DNA of 64,000 bases. It comes from Branchiostoma lanceolatum. Taxonomy: Eukaryota > Chordata > Leptocardii > Amphioxiformes > Branchiostomatidae. Location of the stretch: NCBI RefSeq assembly GCF_035083965.1, contig NC_089731.1, positions 3,697,001-3,761,000 on the forward strand, read 5' to 3'. Below the pieces are notes generated by a model, which was given only the letters and a program-made list of their open reading frames with translations, was not told the DNA's origin and ran no database searches. A program made the position numbers and the translations under genes. Shown here in pieces: positions 24,399 through 34,600 of this stretch. Each line of letters begins with the position of its first letter. Position 1 is the stretch's first letter.

Positions 24399-24883
24399 TA
24401 GTGCTGCGTACCTAAACGTATCATCAGGTGCAGGTACAGGTCCCGGTACAGAGGTTTAGGTACAGGTCTGTACCTGTACCTAAACAATTTTACAAATTGA
24501 CATGTTTTCTTCTGAACTTCTTCAATAAATGACAGAAATATTAATAAGCTGTTTACAACTTGTCAGCATCTTTATTCAAAGAATATATATAACTAGGTCC
24601 CAACCCTACCGCCAAACTCCCTTGGCCTTGCTATCAAAACTCCCGGCCCTCCTAAATGATCTGTTGCAAATTAGTAACGCTGTTCCAATGTGTCACTTTG
24701 GTCATGTTTGGTGTTGCATGAGGCTATGAGGTTATAATTAGGATATCAGTCACAAAATAAGCATAGACTTGGTGAAGATTTATATCAATACAGTACCGGT
24801 ACTTCATGATCCGGTATTTTGGACCTGTACCTGATCGATTTTCACGGTACAGTACCGGTACACAGTACCGGTACACAGCACTA
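24399..24883. mobile_element. hAT-type MITE with perfect 8-bp target duplication
   Basis: A 485-bp element with terminal inverted repeats TAGTGCTGCGTACC and TAGTGCTGTGTACC, flanked on both sides by GTGGGAGG (24391-24398 and 24884-24891). The inside is rich in GGTACAGGT and ACCGGTAC palindromic motifs. It has no coding capacity. The 8-bp duplication and TAGTGCTG ends fit hAT. Confidence 0.9.
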
Positions 24884-25211
24884 GTGGGAGGGTATTACAG
24901 TTTGCTCCAATGATTATAATACATGCATTCCTATGGGGAAGTTGACAGAAATTAGATGTCATTATCTCAGGAGCCAAATATTCTAACCAAGAAAACTAAC
25001 CTTCAAATTCTATCCTGTGCTGTAGACTGTCATCTATCAGAATGACAAGAACTTCTATACGGCTATTCTCCGGGAAAACACCCCAGAATGAGAGCACTTG
25101 AGTCAGTTCATTCAGGGACCACCCCTCCATCTCGCAGGGGGCCAGAAGACAAAGTCTATCTGACAATTTATATGTTATTTCCAGGTAAAAAAACAACATC
25201 CCAGGCCCACC

Positions 25212-26348
25212 ATGAGTAACCCAGGTGCGATTCTGGACCGGTACAAGGAGGTGTGTAAGGCTGAAGGCATCCCCGCCCACAAATACATCATCAAGGTCTT
25301 AGGGAAAGCACAAGAAGACGATATAAGGTAAATATTTTTGAGTTCAGTCATTAAATTTTACCCTACATTACTAGTAATAATGGCTTGAAGATACACTCAC
25401 TAGTAGTATATTGATGATATAGCACTGAGATTTCAGCCTCCTTATGTATATATCTATATATATGTAACGTTACTAGTACATGTAGTACAGACCGCATCAG
25501 CACCACAAAGAAACAACAGTATGGGTCCATGCATGGGAACAAAACTGTGAATATTAATAACATCCATCTGTTTGTGGCCAAAGCCACCCGTTTGGTCTCC
25601 TAAGTCCTAGGGTTACTGGACAAAACCTGGTACTGCATAAAAATCTGCTTGTCTTTGTGTTTCTGTCTGTGGATTTCTGTAGTGCAGTTTCTGTATTTTC
25701 TACCAGAGGGTTAACCTGATCACCAGTCTCTACAGGTCGGCTTAGCTATAGGGGTGTTTTACCAGACCCAGTCTGTTATGCATTGGCCTGTATCTGTCAG
25801 CCTGTCTTCTTAGCTGTCGAGTTATCACCTCCCCTCTTCGGGACTGAAATGATTAAACCAAGCCTGTAAAACCACCCAAGCACGCTAATCTGCCTGGGCA
25901 GGCAGGAATCACTCCTAGTGCCATAGAGATATCAGGGAGCTCCTGATGGGATGGTTGTAAACCAGTGAGGGTACCAGAGGGCGCTTACCATTGTTGCCTT
26001 GTTCCCATCCCAGCGAGCCCAGTGATGAGATGACCCTTGACCTAGCGGGGAACAACAAGCTGCTGACGGACACGCGGCTGGAGGACAGGGACATGGTGAC
26101 GCTGTGCCAGACCTTAGCCAACAGCACGTACGTCTCCAGCCTCGACCTTAGGTACAACAACATCACCGACGAAGGAGCAAAACACCTGGGGAAACTCATA
26201 GAGGTGAGGTAAAAGGAAAGATGGCAGGGTCTTTCCCTTAGATTATCTTTGGTTATCCCTGCAAACCCATACTCAACTCCTGGTTTCCATCTCTACTTTT
26301 AAATTTATTACTTCAGCATAACTCTTGTATTGTTTATCACTTATCTGT

Positions 26349-26387
<39 letters not shown>

Positions 26388-29300
26388 ACTGTCCGTGTGT
26401 GTCACTGTCCGTGTGTGTCACTGTCCGTGTGTGTCACTGTCCGTGTGTGTCACTGTCCGTGTGTGTCACTGTCCGTGTGTGTGTGTCCGTGTGTGTGTCC
26501 ATGTGTGTGTGTCCGTGTGTGTCCATGTGTGTGTGTGTGTATGACTCACTTGGGTGCTATGAGTGTGTTAGGCTAGTTAGTTGAATGGTATGTATAGATG
26601 ATCATGATAACTTGAATATTGAATGTGAATATTTCTGTTGATACAGACGTCTGTTTCCCTGCGGTTCCTGAATGTGATGTGTAATGACATAGGACCTGAC
26701 GGTGCTGAACACATCGCCAGGGGGCTACATGTAAGTTTCCTTACACTCATGGTGTCTGATCTTCTTCCTGTAAAGCAAATGATTACAATTTCTCCCAAAT
26801 TGAGTATAGTCTGAATACTATGTATCTTACACTAACAGCTCAGGCTTGTGGTGTTTTACAACCAAGTGTTTTATTTTAGCTGACGTTTCAGTGACCGTCT
26901 GGCACCTTTTTCAGAGCAATACTACCTGGTGAAGGAGACAGACGGTCACCAAAACATCACCTTGTATTAAAAACTTGTTGCATACAAAAAACTTTGTTAT
27001 TCCAACCTGAAAACACTATTCGCAGAAGGCATGTGCTGTGCCAAAACAAATTCAGTGCTTTTTGTAAAATGTCCATGATATTGACAGAATAACAGAAAAA
27101 AAGGATGGATCTATTGTTTTACCAGATTGGTTTCAATTAAATCGTATCGCAAAAATCCCAGTTTTACTTGAACTAACATTATATCATAGGATTAAAGTTT
27201 GTACACTAGTACTCCGTGTTCATGTTGCTCAAGCTGTGAGCAGTATGCGTCACCTCAGTTGAGAATGACTTCTGATTATTAATTCTTACAGACCAACGAG
27301 ACCCTGACAGAGTTGAAAGTGAACGGCAACAAGATCGGGAACAAAGGAGGGATGATGTTTGCCTCCGCCCTGCAGATTAACACTGGTGTGGAACAGCTGG
27401 ATCTGGGGGATGCCGATCTGGTATTCATTTGTTTCTTACTTTTTTATTTGTAGACTGGTTAATGTGCCACTCGTAGGTTGGATGTAGGTTTTGACATGGT
27501 TGACAGCTTTGTAAGTTACTGGCTGTTATGAATGTAAGGTTAACACTGTATCTGTATCTGTATAAATGGTATAACTGCCCTTAGGCATAACATACCAGGT
27601 TCTGTATCTGTATTTATGTAGCCAGTATAACTGCCCTTCTGTGCAACACAGCAGCTTCTGTATCTGTATCTATATAGCAAAAATAAACACCCTTCAGTGT
27701 ACTTGTAACACCCCAGGTCATTCTGTGTCTGTATAGACAGACTAGTATAGACTCTTTGGCATAACACACTGGCTTATCAGACATTGGGCATAGCATTAGC
27801 TGGTTTATGATATATTACACCAAATGACCTGTACATGTCACACCTGATACCAGGTGGCTGTTGTGATACTGTTGCTAGTGCTGGTTGGTTGGCTACTTAC
27901 GATGACTGTTTTTCTTACATCTATGGTTCTCTTAAATGTGCAGGGCACAGAGAGTGTGATTGCTCTGGCCACCATCCTCCACTACAACAAGTTCCTGAAG
28001 GTCCTGAACGTCAACCGACCGCTGCTTTTCACTCATCAGGTCAGTAATGACACTGTCACAATGTCTATGTGGAAATGTTGGCTTCTACAAGTTTGGTGGC
28101 TGCGGGCCAGTGGAAATGATGATTAGGCCATCACATGCATGTCCTTGTGTGCTGGCATGGCCCCATTGTGTGCTTATTAGATAATGCCAATCTGGAAATA
28201 CAGTTAGAAGCATTTTTTTAATTTAGACCTGTCCAGAAATCAGTGGAATGTTTTGATATTCAGGGACAGCAAAAAGTAAAAACTACATATTTTTGTATCT
28301 TCTGTGCTGTACATGCTAACTGTCTGGTTATGTTACGTTACGTTACGTTATGTTATGTTACGTTGTGTTGTAGGAGGAGACAACAGTCCACATGGCGAAC
28401 ATGCTGAAGGTGAACACCACTCTGCGTGAGATCCACCTGCAGAAATACGACATGCGCGACTTCGGCACCGAGAGACTCGTGGAGACGCTACGGGACAACA
28501 TGGCGCTGTCCTACCTGGACCTCAGCTGGTGGGTGATAGACAGCAGTATTATTTGCTGTGAAAAGTGTCTTGTTTGTTTGTATTGCATACCCGATAAACC
28601 GCCTCATAGCGTAACACACCATGTTTGTACTAAAAAGTACAAGATGCATATCCAGACAGATTTGTTTGATCCACTCACACAGGGAAGGACCCCTACTCTT
28701 TTCAATAAGTGTGGTGGTACCTTTTACATGCTTGAGGTGTAGATCTGCTCCAACACAGGACCTACATTTTAACATATATATATATATTTCCTATCCAAAG
28801 AATGTCCCTAACTGAAGCTAGGTACTCATTATAACTTGAGTAAAGTGAGAAATTCATGCAAGGGAACAACGTCAACGGAACAAACATCCTAACCATTACA
28901 CACCTGTCCCCACCTGCAGTAACAGAATAACCTTGGACGGTGCCAAACACTTAACCATGTATACACACACGTTTCCGCCTGCAGTAACAGAGTGCCAAAC
29001 ACCTACATGTACATGTAGTAACTGTTACATACCTATTGCCACCTGCAGTAACAGAATAACCCGCGACGGTGCCAAACACCTGTCGGTGCTGCTGAAGAGG
29101 AACACGCCGCTCCAGGTGCTGGACCTCGGCTTCAACAGGATCGAAGACGACGGAGCGATCTACCTGAGCGAGGCACTCAAGCACTTCAACACAAACCTGC
29201 ACACGTCAGTATACACAATGTAGACCTAACAGTTACACTAAACTTGCAGAACTTTCAAAGATGTTAATTGATTTCGTTTTGGTTAAGCTTCATTGTGAAT

Positions 29301-30537
29301 GTGTATGATTAGTTGCTTTGATCATACTTGGTCCGTTATGTGTAATCTCTAAACTCCAGGCTTGCAGTGTTTTAGTAGAACCGTTGGTTGTTGAAATTAT
29401 TGTCAATTCTGTACACCTGTATTGTAGTGTTTTTGATCAATCTATGTTTCTTTCTAACCCCCTGTTTGACACGTAATTTGTTGATTTAATGTACCGCTGT
29501 CCTTTTATCATATGTTTCTTTTGTTATGCACTTTGTTGCTTTTGGTGTCTTGTAAGCCCATATGGGCTTGCCACATAACGCACAACTCAAGGACACATGA
29601 TTAAAGCTTCATTTATTTTTCAAAAATATTTCTTATAGACTGGTACTTTCGCACAACTGTATCCGTGGTAACGGGCTGGTTGCCGTGGCTGACTCCATGA
29701 GGACCAACAGTACCCTGTACAGCGTGTTCATCTGGGGCAACGAGCTGGAGGAGTCTGCATGTGTGGTGAGCTCAGGGAAATTTCTTGGTGTGATGAAAAC
29801 TGCTTCTTTGGTCTCCAGAAGCAGTTCATATTTAACATTAAAGAGCCTTATCGAGTTGGAAACTTGTTTAAGTTTGAAAAGATTTAACAGAAATGATGTA
29901 CAATAGAGAATACTGGAACTTCACACTGAACTTTGTGTATGCTCAAACCTGTTAAGAGTATGAAACCTGATGATGATGATTAAAACTGTTTAAGATGGCA
30001 ACATTGTACATGTAGGTGTGTGGATGGATTAGGTTTTTGTCCAAAAAAACCTTATGCTTGCACATGATAACTTAATACGTTGATGAAGGTTAGACATCCA
30101 GGTAATAAGATACGCCAAAGATAATTACTCAAGCAACTGGAAAATCTTATCCAGTTGCTTGAGTAATTATTTTTGGCGTATGATAATTTAATGTTAGCAA
30201 TCACAGAATATTTCCAAAAAGATCATCTGTTACTGTACATAACAATGATTATAATACTCTTACTAATAAATGTCTGACTGTAAAGCCCTTTTTCCTGTAC
30301 CACAGCCCTTAATGAAAATGGTCTGATTGTAAAATCCTGTTTTTCTCCGTACCACAGGCCTTTAATGACCTGATAGAGTCCGCGAGGCTGGACACAGAGC
30401 AGACAGATGTGCAGCCGTACGTGGTGGACGGGAGAGTCTACCTGTCAGAACTGTCCCACGGTATCAGGAGGCACTACTACTGGACACCTAGCTATGGGCC
30501 GGATGTGGAGAAGAAGAAAGATGATCTGTTGATGTGA
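25212..30537 (+). CDS. LRRC34: Leucine-rich repeat-containing protein 34
   Basis: Leucine-rich repeat protein of the ribonuclease-inhibitor type; vertebrate LRRC34 is reported as a nucleolar protein binding nucleophosmin. Nine coding exons: 25212-25327, 26014-26203, 26647-26730, 27292-27420, 27944-28039, 28374-28528, 29049-29204, 29639-29765 and 30358-30537, giving 410 aa. Repeats such as [36 protein letters not shown] and [18 protein letters not shown] follow the RI-like 28-residue plan. The C-terminus [20 protein letters not shown] carries the RHYYWTP signature I associate with LRRC34. An AATAAA at 30978 fits the 3' end. The start lies in a good context (CCCACCATGAG), just after an acceptor. 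Oddity: the acceptor end of the 29049 exon is present three times in tandem. Confidence 0.85.
26341..26540 (+). repeat. TG microsatellite passing into a 16-bp minisatellite
   Basis: A (TG)n run grades into about seven copies of TGTGTGTCACTGTCCG, then back to a TGTGTGTCC mix. It lies in an LRRC34 intron. Cys/Val-rich frames across it are artefacts. Confidence 0.95.
28331..28372 (+). repeat. TTACG/TTATG pentamer repeat
   Basis: About seven pentamers abutting the acceptor of the LRRC34 exon at 28374, so the repeat forms part of the polypyrimidine-side region. Confidence 0.85.
28582..28745 (-). repeat. SINE 3' fragment in LRRC34 intron
   Basis: Reverse complement of the tail half of the SINE at 34578: shared TTGCATA..CGA, GTAACACA, CACTCACAC.GGAAGGACCCCTA and CTCTTTTC blocks in the same order. 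Confidence 0.75.
28905..29048 (+). repeat. Tandem copies of an exon's acceptor end
   Basis: CACCTGCAG-TAACAGAATAACC... at 28914 and CGCCTGCAG-TAACAGAG at 28978 repeat the acceptor and first 15-30 bp of the true exon at 29049, at a spacing of about 65 bp. Both extra copies keep a consensus acceptor, but run into stop codons or lose frame after 8-20 codons. Confidence 0.85.
30111..30180. mobile_element. Foldback MITE, family A, copy 1
   Basis: Thirty-bp arms (TACGCCAAAGATAATTACTC... and complement) around a 10-bp loop. Flanked on the left by GGTTAGACATCCAGGTAATAAG, which also flanks the second copy at 38975-39077. Confidence 0.85.
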
Positions 30538-30977
30538 TGTCTCCCCGCCAATATTGTATGATACGCCAAAAAGCCGATTAAGAAACAGAATATTGTATGA
30601 TACATAATGGATACAGAATATTGTATGATACATAATGGATCCAAAGTAGAGAACAAGACAGACTGATGACTTGATCCGTTGGTGTAAAATTATACAAAGT
30701 TTCTACTAGATCTTCTTCAGAACAGTGTACAGTAAGTTAGAGGTGTAGAAGAGTAAAGATGATCTTTTTATGTCATTCGGTCTTAAATTCAACTACACTG
30801 TACATACTATGGGTCCATTGTAAAGAAGGCTTAATGATCTATTGGTGTGAACTACAAACTAATACAATTTGTTTACGAACAAGACCCATTGTATAAAAGG
30901 GAATCAGTTTGTTGACAGCTATGGGCCTATGTTATGTCTTCTTACCATGTACATGGATGTTTTGGCCTGATATAAAG

Positions 30978-30983
30978 AATAAA
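30978..30983 (+). terminator. Polyadenylation signal AATAAA, LRRC34
   Basis: Canonical hexamer about 440 bp after the LRRC34 stop, preceding a change to unrelated AT-rich sequence. The 3'UTR from 30538 contains short TATTGTATGATAC repeats. Confidence 0.55.
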
Positions 30984-31619
30984 GACAATATCTAGTTATT
31001 GATGTTTCTGTTTCTGTATCTGTATCTGTTGGCACATACCATGCTTGTGTTGATTCAGGCTTGTAGATTACAGTGTTTGGCAGCAAGGAGAAATGTTTTA
31101 GATATAGCTGGATGTGAGTTGTTTTGGCTGTCTATTTTGAAAAGTTCCGATGTTCATATACAGACAAATGGGACTGTTGTAAATATTCTGAATTCATCTC
31201 ATAAAAAAGGATTTAGACTTGTAAATAAGACAGACAATCATACTACATGTACTATATATTATATATCGTGAAACTTCGGGTGAAATCAAAATCAAGTTTG
31301 GCGAGATCTCTGTCAAGGAGTGCAGATTTTCAGTGCCTTACAATTATTTTACATATAAGGAGAGATGCTGTATGTTGAGTTGATTTCATTTGATCTGTTC
31401 TAAACAATAGATGGCGATATGTAAAAAAAATGTATGGTCCTGATTTCAGAGCTTCTGTGGTTGATGATGTAAAAAGGTTTTCGGGCTACATACAGTTTTG
31501 AAGGCTTTGACATCAGTGCTTTCACTACCAAAAATCGTTTTTCTTTTTTTTACGAATATCATAAACTTACGTTTCCCTGAGACTGAATTTACAACATCAA
31601 TAAAATAGTTTTTTTGAAC
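30984..31619. other. Convergent intergenic region
   Basis: AT-rich sequence between the 3' ends of LRRC34 (+) and the first MFSD2-like gene (-). No gene or defined repeat seen. Confidence 0.5.
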
Positions 31620-34600
31620 TTAGAGAACAGTTTCTTTGCAATCTACTAGTACAGATAGATCTGATTCTGGAGACAAAAGTACTTCCTCTTCAACGGATGT
31701 TGTTATGGTGCCTGTGACGTCACCGTGTCCCGGACGTAAAACGTCGCCATTAGACCATTCCCACCTGTCTGTGTTCCGAGTGTGGTCTTCTTCGCTGGAT
31801 GTTTTTCTACAACAGGAAGATAAACATATTAGTATAGATAAAAAGCTGCAACTAACCGTAGATGTCAAAACTATGCCTTGCATATCTGACTTGGAATGTA
31901 ATCAAATATCTGATGAAAATATCTCTACTGCATTGTGCTGATGTTTTCCATATAATGATTATACTTCTAAGAATAACTTATTTTCAACATCGTACTTTTA
32001 CACCCAGCATCGTCATTTTTGACATGTGTGATTGTGTGATTACAACACAGTCGACTTATTGTCGGTCAGATCAAAAATTAAGGCCTCTTTCCAAGCAAAC
32101 GTTTGCGCAAATATGCAACTGGTAAAGGAGTATTGAGTACATGTTGTCGGGTTTAAAACGATTTTTAAACTTTCGTTAATAATGTCATCAGGTTGGTGAA
32201 TGACCGCATAAAATTCTTTCTTCACAAGCAAGGAGCAACATAGCCTGAATTCAATCAAGCCTCCTGTGACCGCTCGCCGCCCTGTAATGGCCTTGCAACC
32301 CAACCCGCGGGGAGGGGAGAGAAACCCCCGGACAGCTGGAGTTTGCGTCATACAGACTAACACTTGCACTTGATGAGGAGTTCTGGGGCTTCCCCATCCA
32401 TGTGCAAGCACGTCTAACCCTCAGATGATGGGGAACAAAAGACGTTAAATTGGATAGAGAGAGAGAGAGAGAGACTAGGAGCAACATACCAGCCGATGTT
32501 TCCATGACTACCTGTCATCTTCTTAAGGGTAATAATGGCCGATTGCATTGTTGCTGAATAATATCTAACAGTTATGTGACAATGCAATTGGGACCACATT
32601 GTTAGCAGCGACACCTAGCTGCAGTGCAAATTGAACAAGGTCACATACCAGGGGGCCCAAAATCGACCTTGAATTTCGGCTTCACAACACCTGCCCACAT
32701 ACCAAATATCATTGTAATCCATCAAGAGGCTCTTGAGTTATGCTGACTGGAGTGGTGCGGAAACACAAACATACACACCCAAAACAATATCTCCATTTTT
32801 CACGGAGATAATCATCATTGCCCTGAAGATGGTGACAGACGGCTGTTATGTTACTCCTTGGTTCTGAATAAAGAGCTTTGTCATTCAACACTTGCCTGTT
32901 TTCTAGCTCTTCCTTAATCTCCCTCCGCCTGTCCTCCGTGATAGGATACTTCCAAATTAACCCCACACAGAGGAGAGAAAAGGCTGCTGGGACAACTGAG
33001 ATGAGCATCCTTAATGACGTGCCCACAGACTCGGGCTGGACACAAGATCCAGTTTTGTAGCCTCCGATTCTGCATGGAAGAGGAAAACAAGGGACGATGT
33101 TCAGTTCAGTTCATCCTCTTTTAGAGGTGACACAAGTGTTTCCACAAGTTCCTGTCGCACATGACAGATCGAAGTTCCTCATCTTCAAGGCCAACATCCT
33201 CTTCGATCACTTCTTTTAGTGTCAACTACGGGCGACCACGCCTTCGCCTTTCGTTCGGTTTCCAGAGGAGAGCCATACCCGCCATTTCCTCGTGGCGCAT
33301 AACATGGCCGGCCAGAGACAACCTAGACAACCAAGGACGATGTAAAAGCAAGGAGTAATAAACTCGTTCTCACTTCCGAGTACACGGGTGAACTTAGTGT
33401 GGGTAATACGTCACGGGTGAAGGCCCCCGAAACACGCCTTCACATTGTTAGGCTTTCAAGTTATGGGCCTTTCACATTTGACATATTACCCACAGTTCCT
33501 TCGCCGCGTATACGTACTAGGGAGTGTGAATGAGCTTATTGAGATACAGTAGGGGACAGGCTTTTTAGCGAATGCAGGTAAGAATCTTCAAGTTCGCTTT
33601 ATTCAACTTCGGATCGATGGATTGGCTTGAAACTCAGGATTAATTAATGGGAGCATAACCTGAACATATTCCAAGCAAGAAAAATTAGTTTCGTGCAGCG
33701 CGGACTTCGTCAGAGTGGGCGTTTGTGGGCATTCGCTAAAAAGCCGATGCGGATACAGTAGCTGTGATACTGAAAAAAAGTCCATACATGTATGTGTGGC
33801 TCAGGAGATATAGAAATGGGTAAGACAGCAGTCAAAACATGACTTTTACATTCTCCCTTTTTTTTAAACATGACTTCTTTCCTTACTCTAGTGTAATGGT
33901 GGTCACTCCTATGCCTAGGGTCGAGGTTAGACTGAGCACGGACAGGGCCATGCTGAAGAACCAAGTGTCAAGTCGTCTGCCAGTTCGCAAGCTGTAGTCA
34001 TCTATTACGTCAGTAAGCATTGTCCTGTGAGAAAACAAACAAACACTCAATCACCAAACAAAGCCTAAAGGTGCCCTAAGCAATTTCAGGGGGTAAAACT
34101 GGAAATATTCTGGATAAGGCGATATCTATGAAATCGACATTTACTTCCCCATATCAGCACATTTGCATCATTATTTCATACTTTGGGCGTTTAAAAAGAG
34201 TGCAGCAACAAGTCACAGAAGGGGTATCTTATTTATCGGTACTACCCAAAAACTTAAGGTTTGGCAAGACAAGCTTTTCTGTTAAAATCTGTCTCAGTCT
34301 GGCTAGCCTACTTTTTTTGCCTTTCTAGCCTACTTATCAGACGAATCTGGCTTTCCAGTTTTCACATGATGATTTATTGTACACGGTTTCTATTGTGATC
34401 AGTTTCTTATTGCCAGCCTCTGCCAGTACAAGAAACTGAGTGCAATACCTGCCGGACAGATCAATGACATCAGATCAGAAAATGGCTAGACTCGAAGTGC
34501 CTTCTAAAGGGGCTAGAGTCTGACTACATTCCACTCTGCCATATCACCATCAGCAAAAAGAGCATCTTCGTAAATATCCAGGGTCCCCTGATTTGTCTCG

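Noticed and set aside
24420-24880. Regulatory cluster of ACCGGTAC/GGTACAGGT sites
   Set aside because: The repeats are internal to a MITE with a perfect 8-bp duplication, so they need no separate explanation.
26330-26584. Cys/Val-rich ORFs in three frames
   Set aside because: Translation of the TG microsatellite and 16-bp minisatellite; all three frames look alike.
31636-31941. Plus-strand ORF similar to the minus-strand frame at 48317-48571
   Set aside because: The resemblance is the antisense shadow of the real last exons of MFSD2-like genes, whose splice sites and phases fit the other strand.
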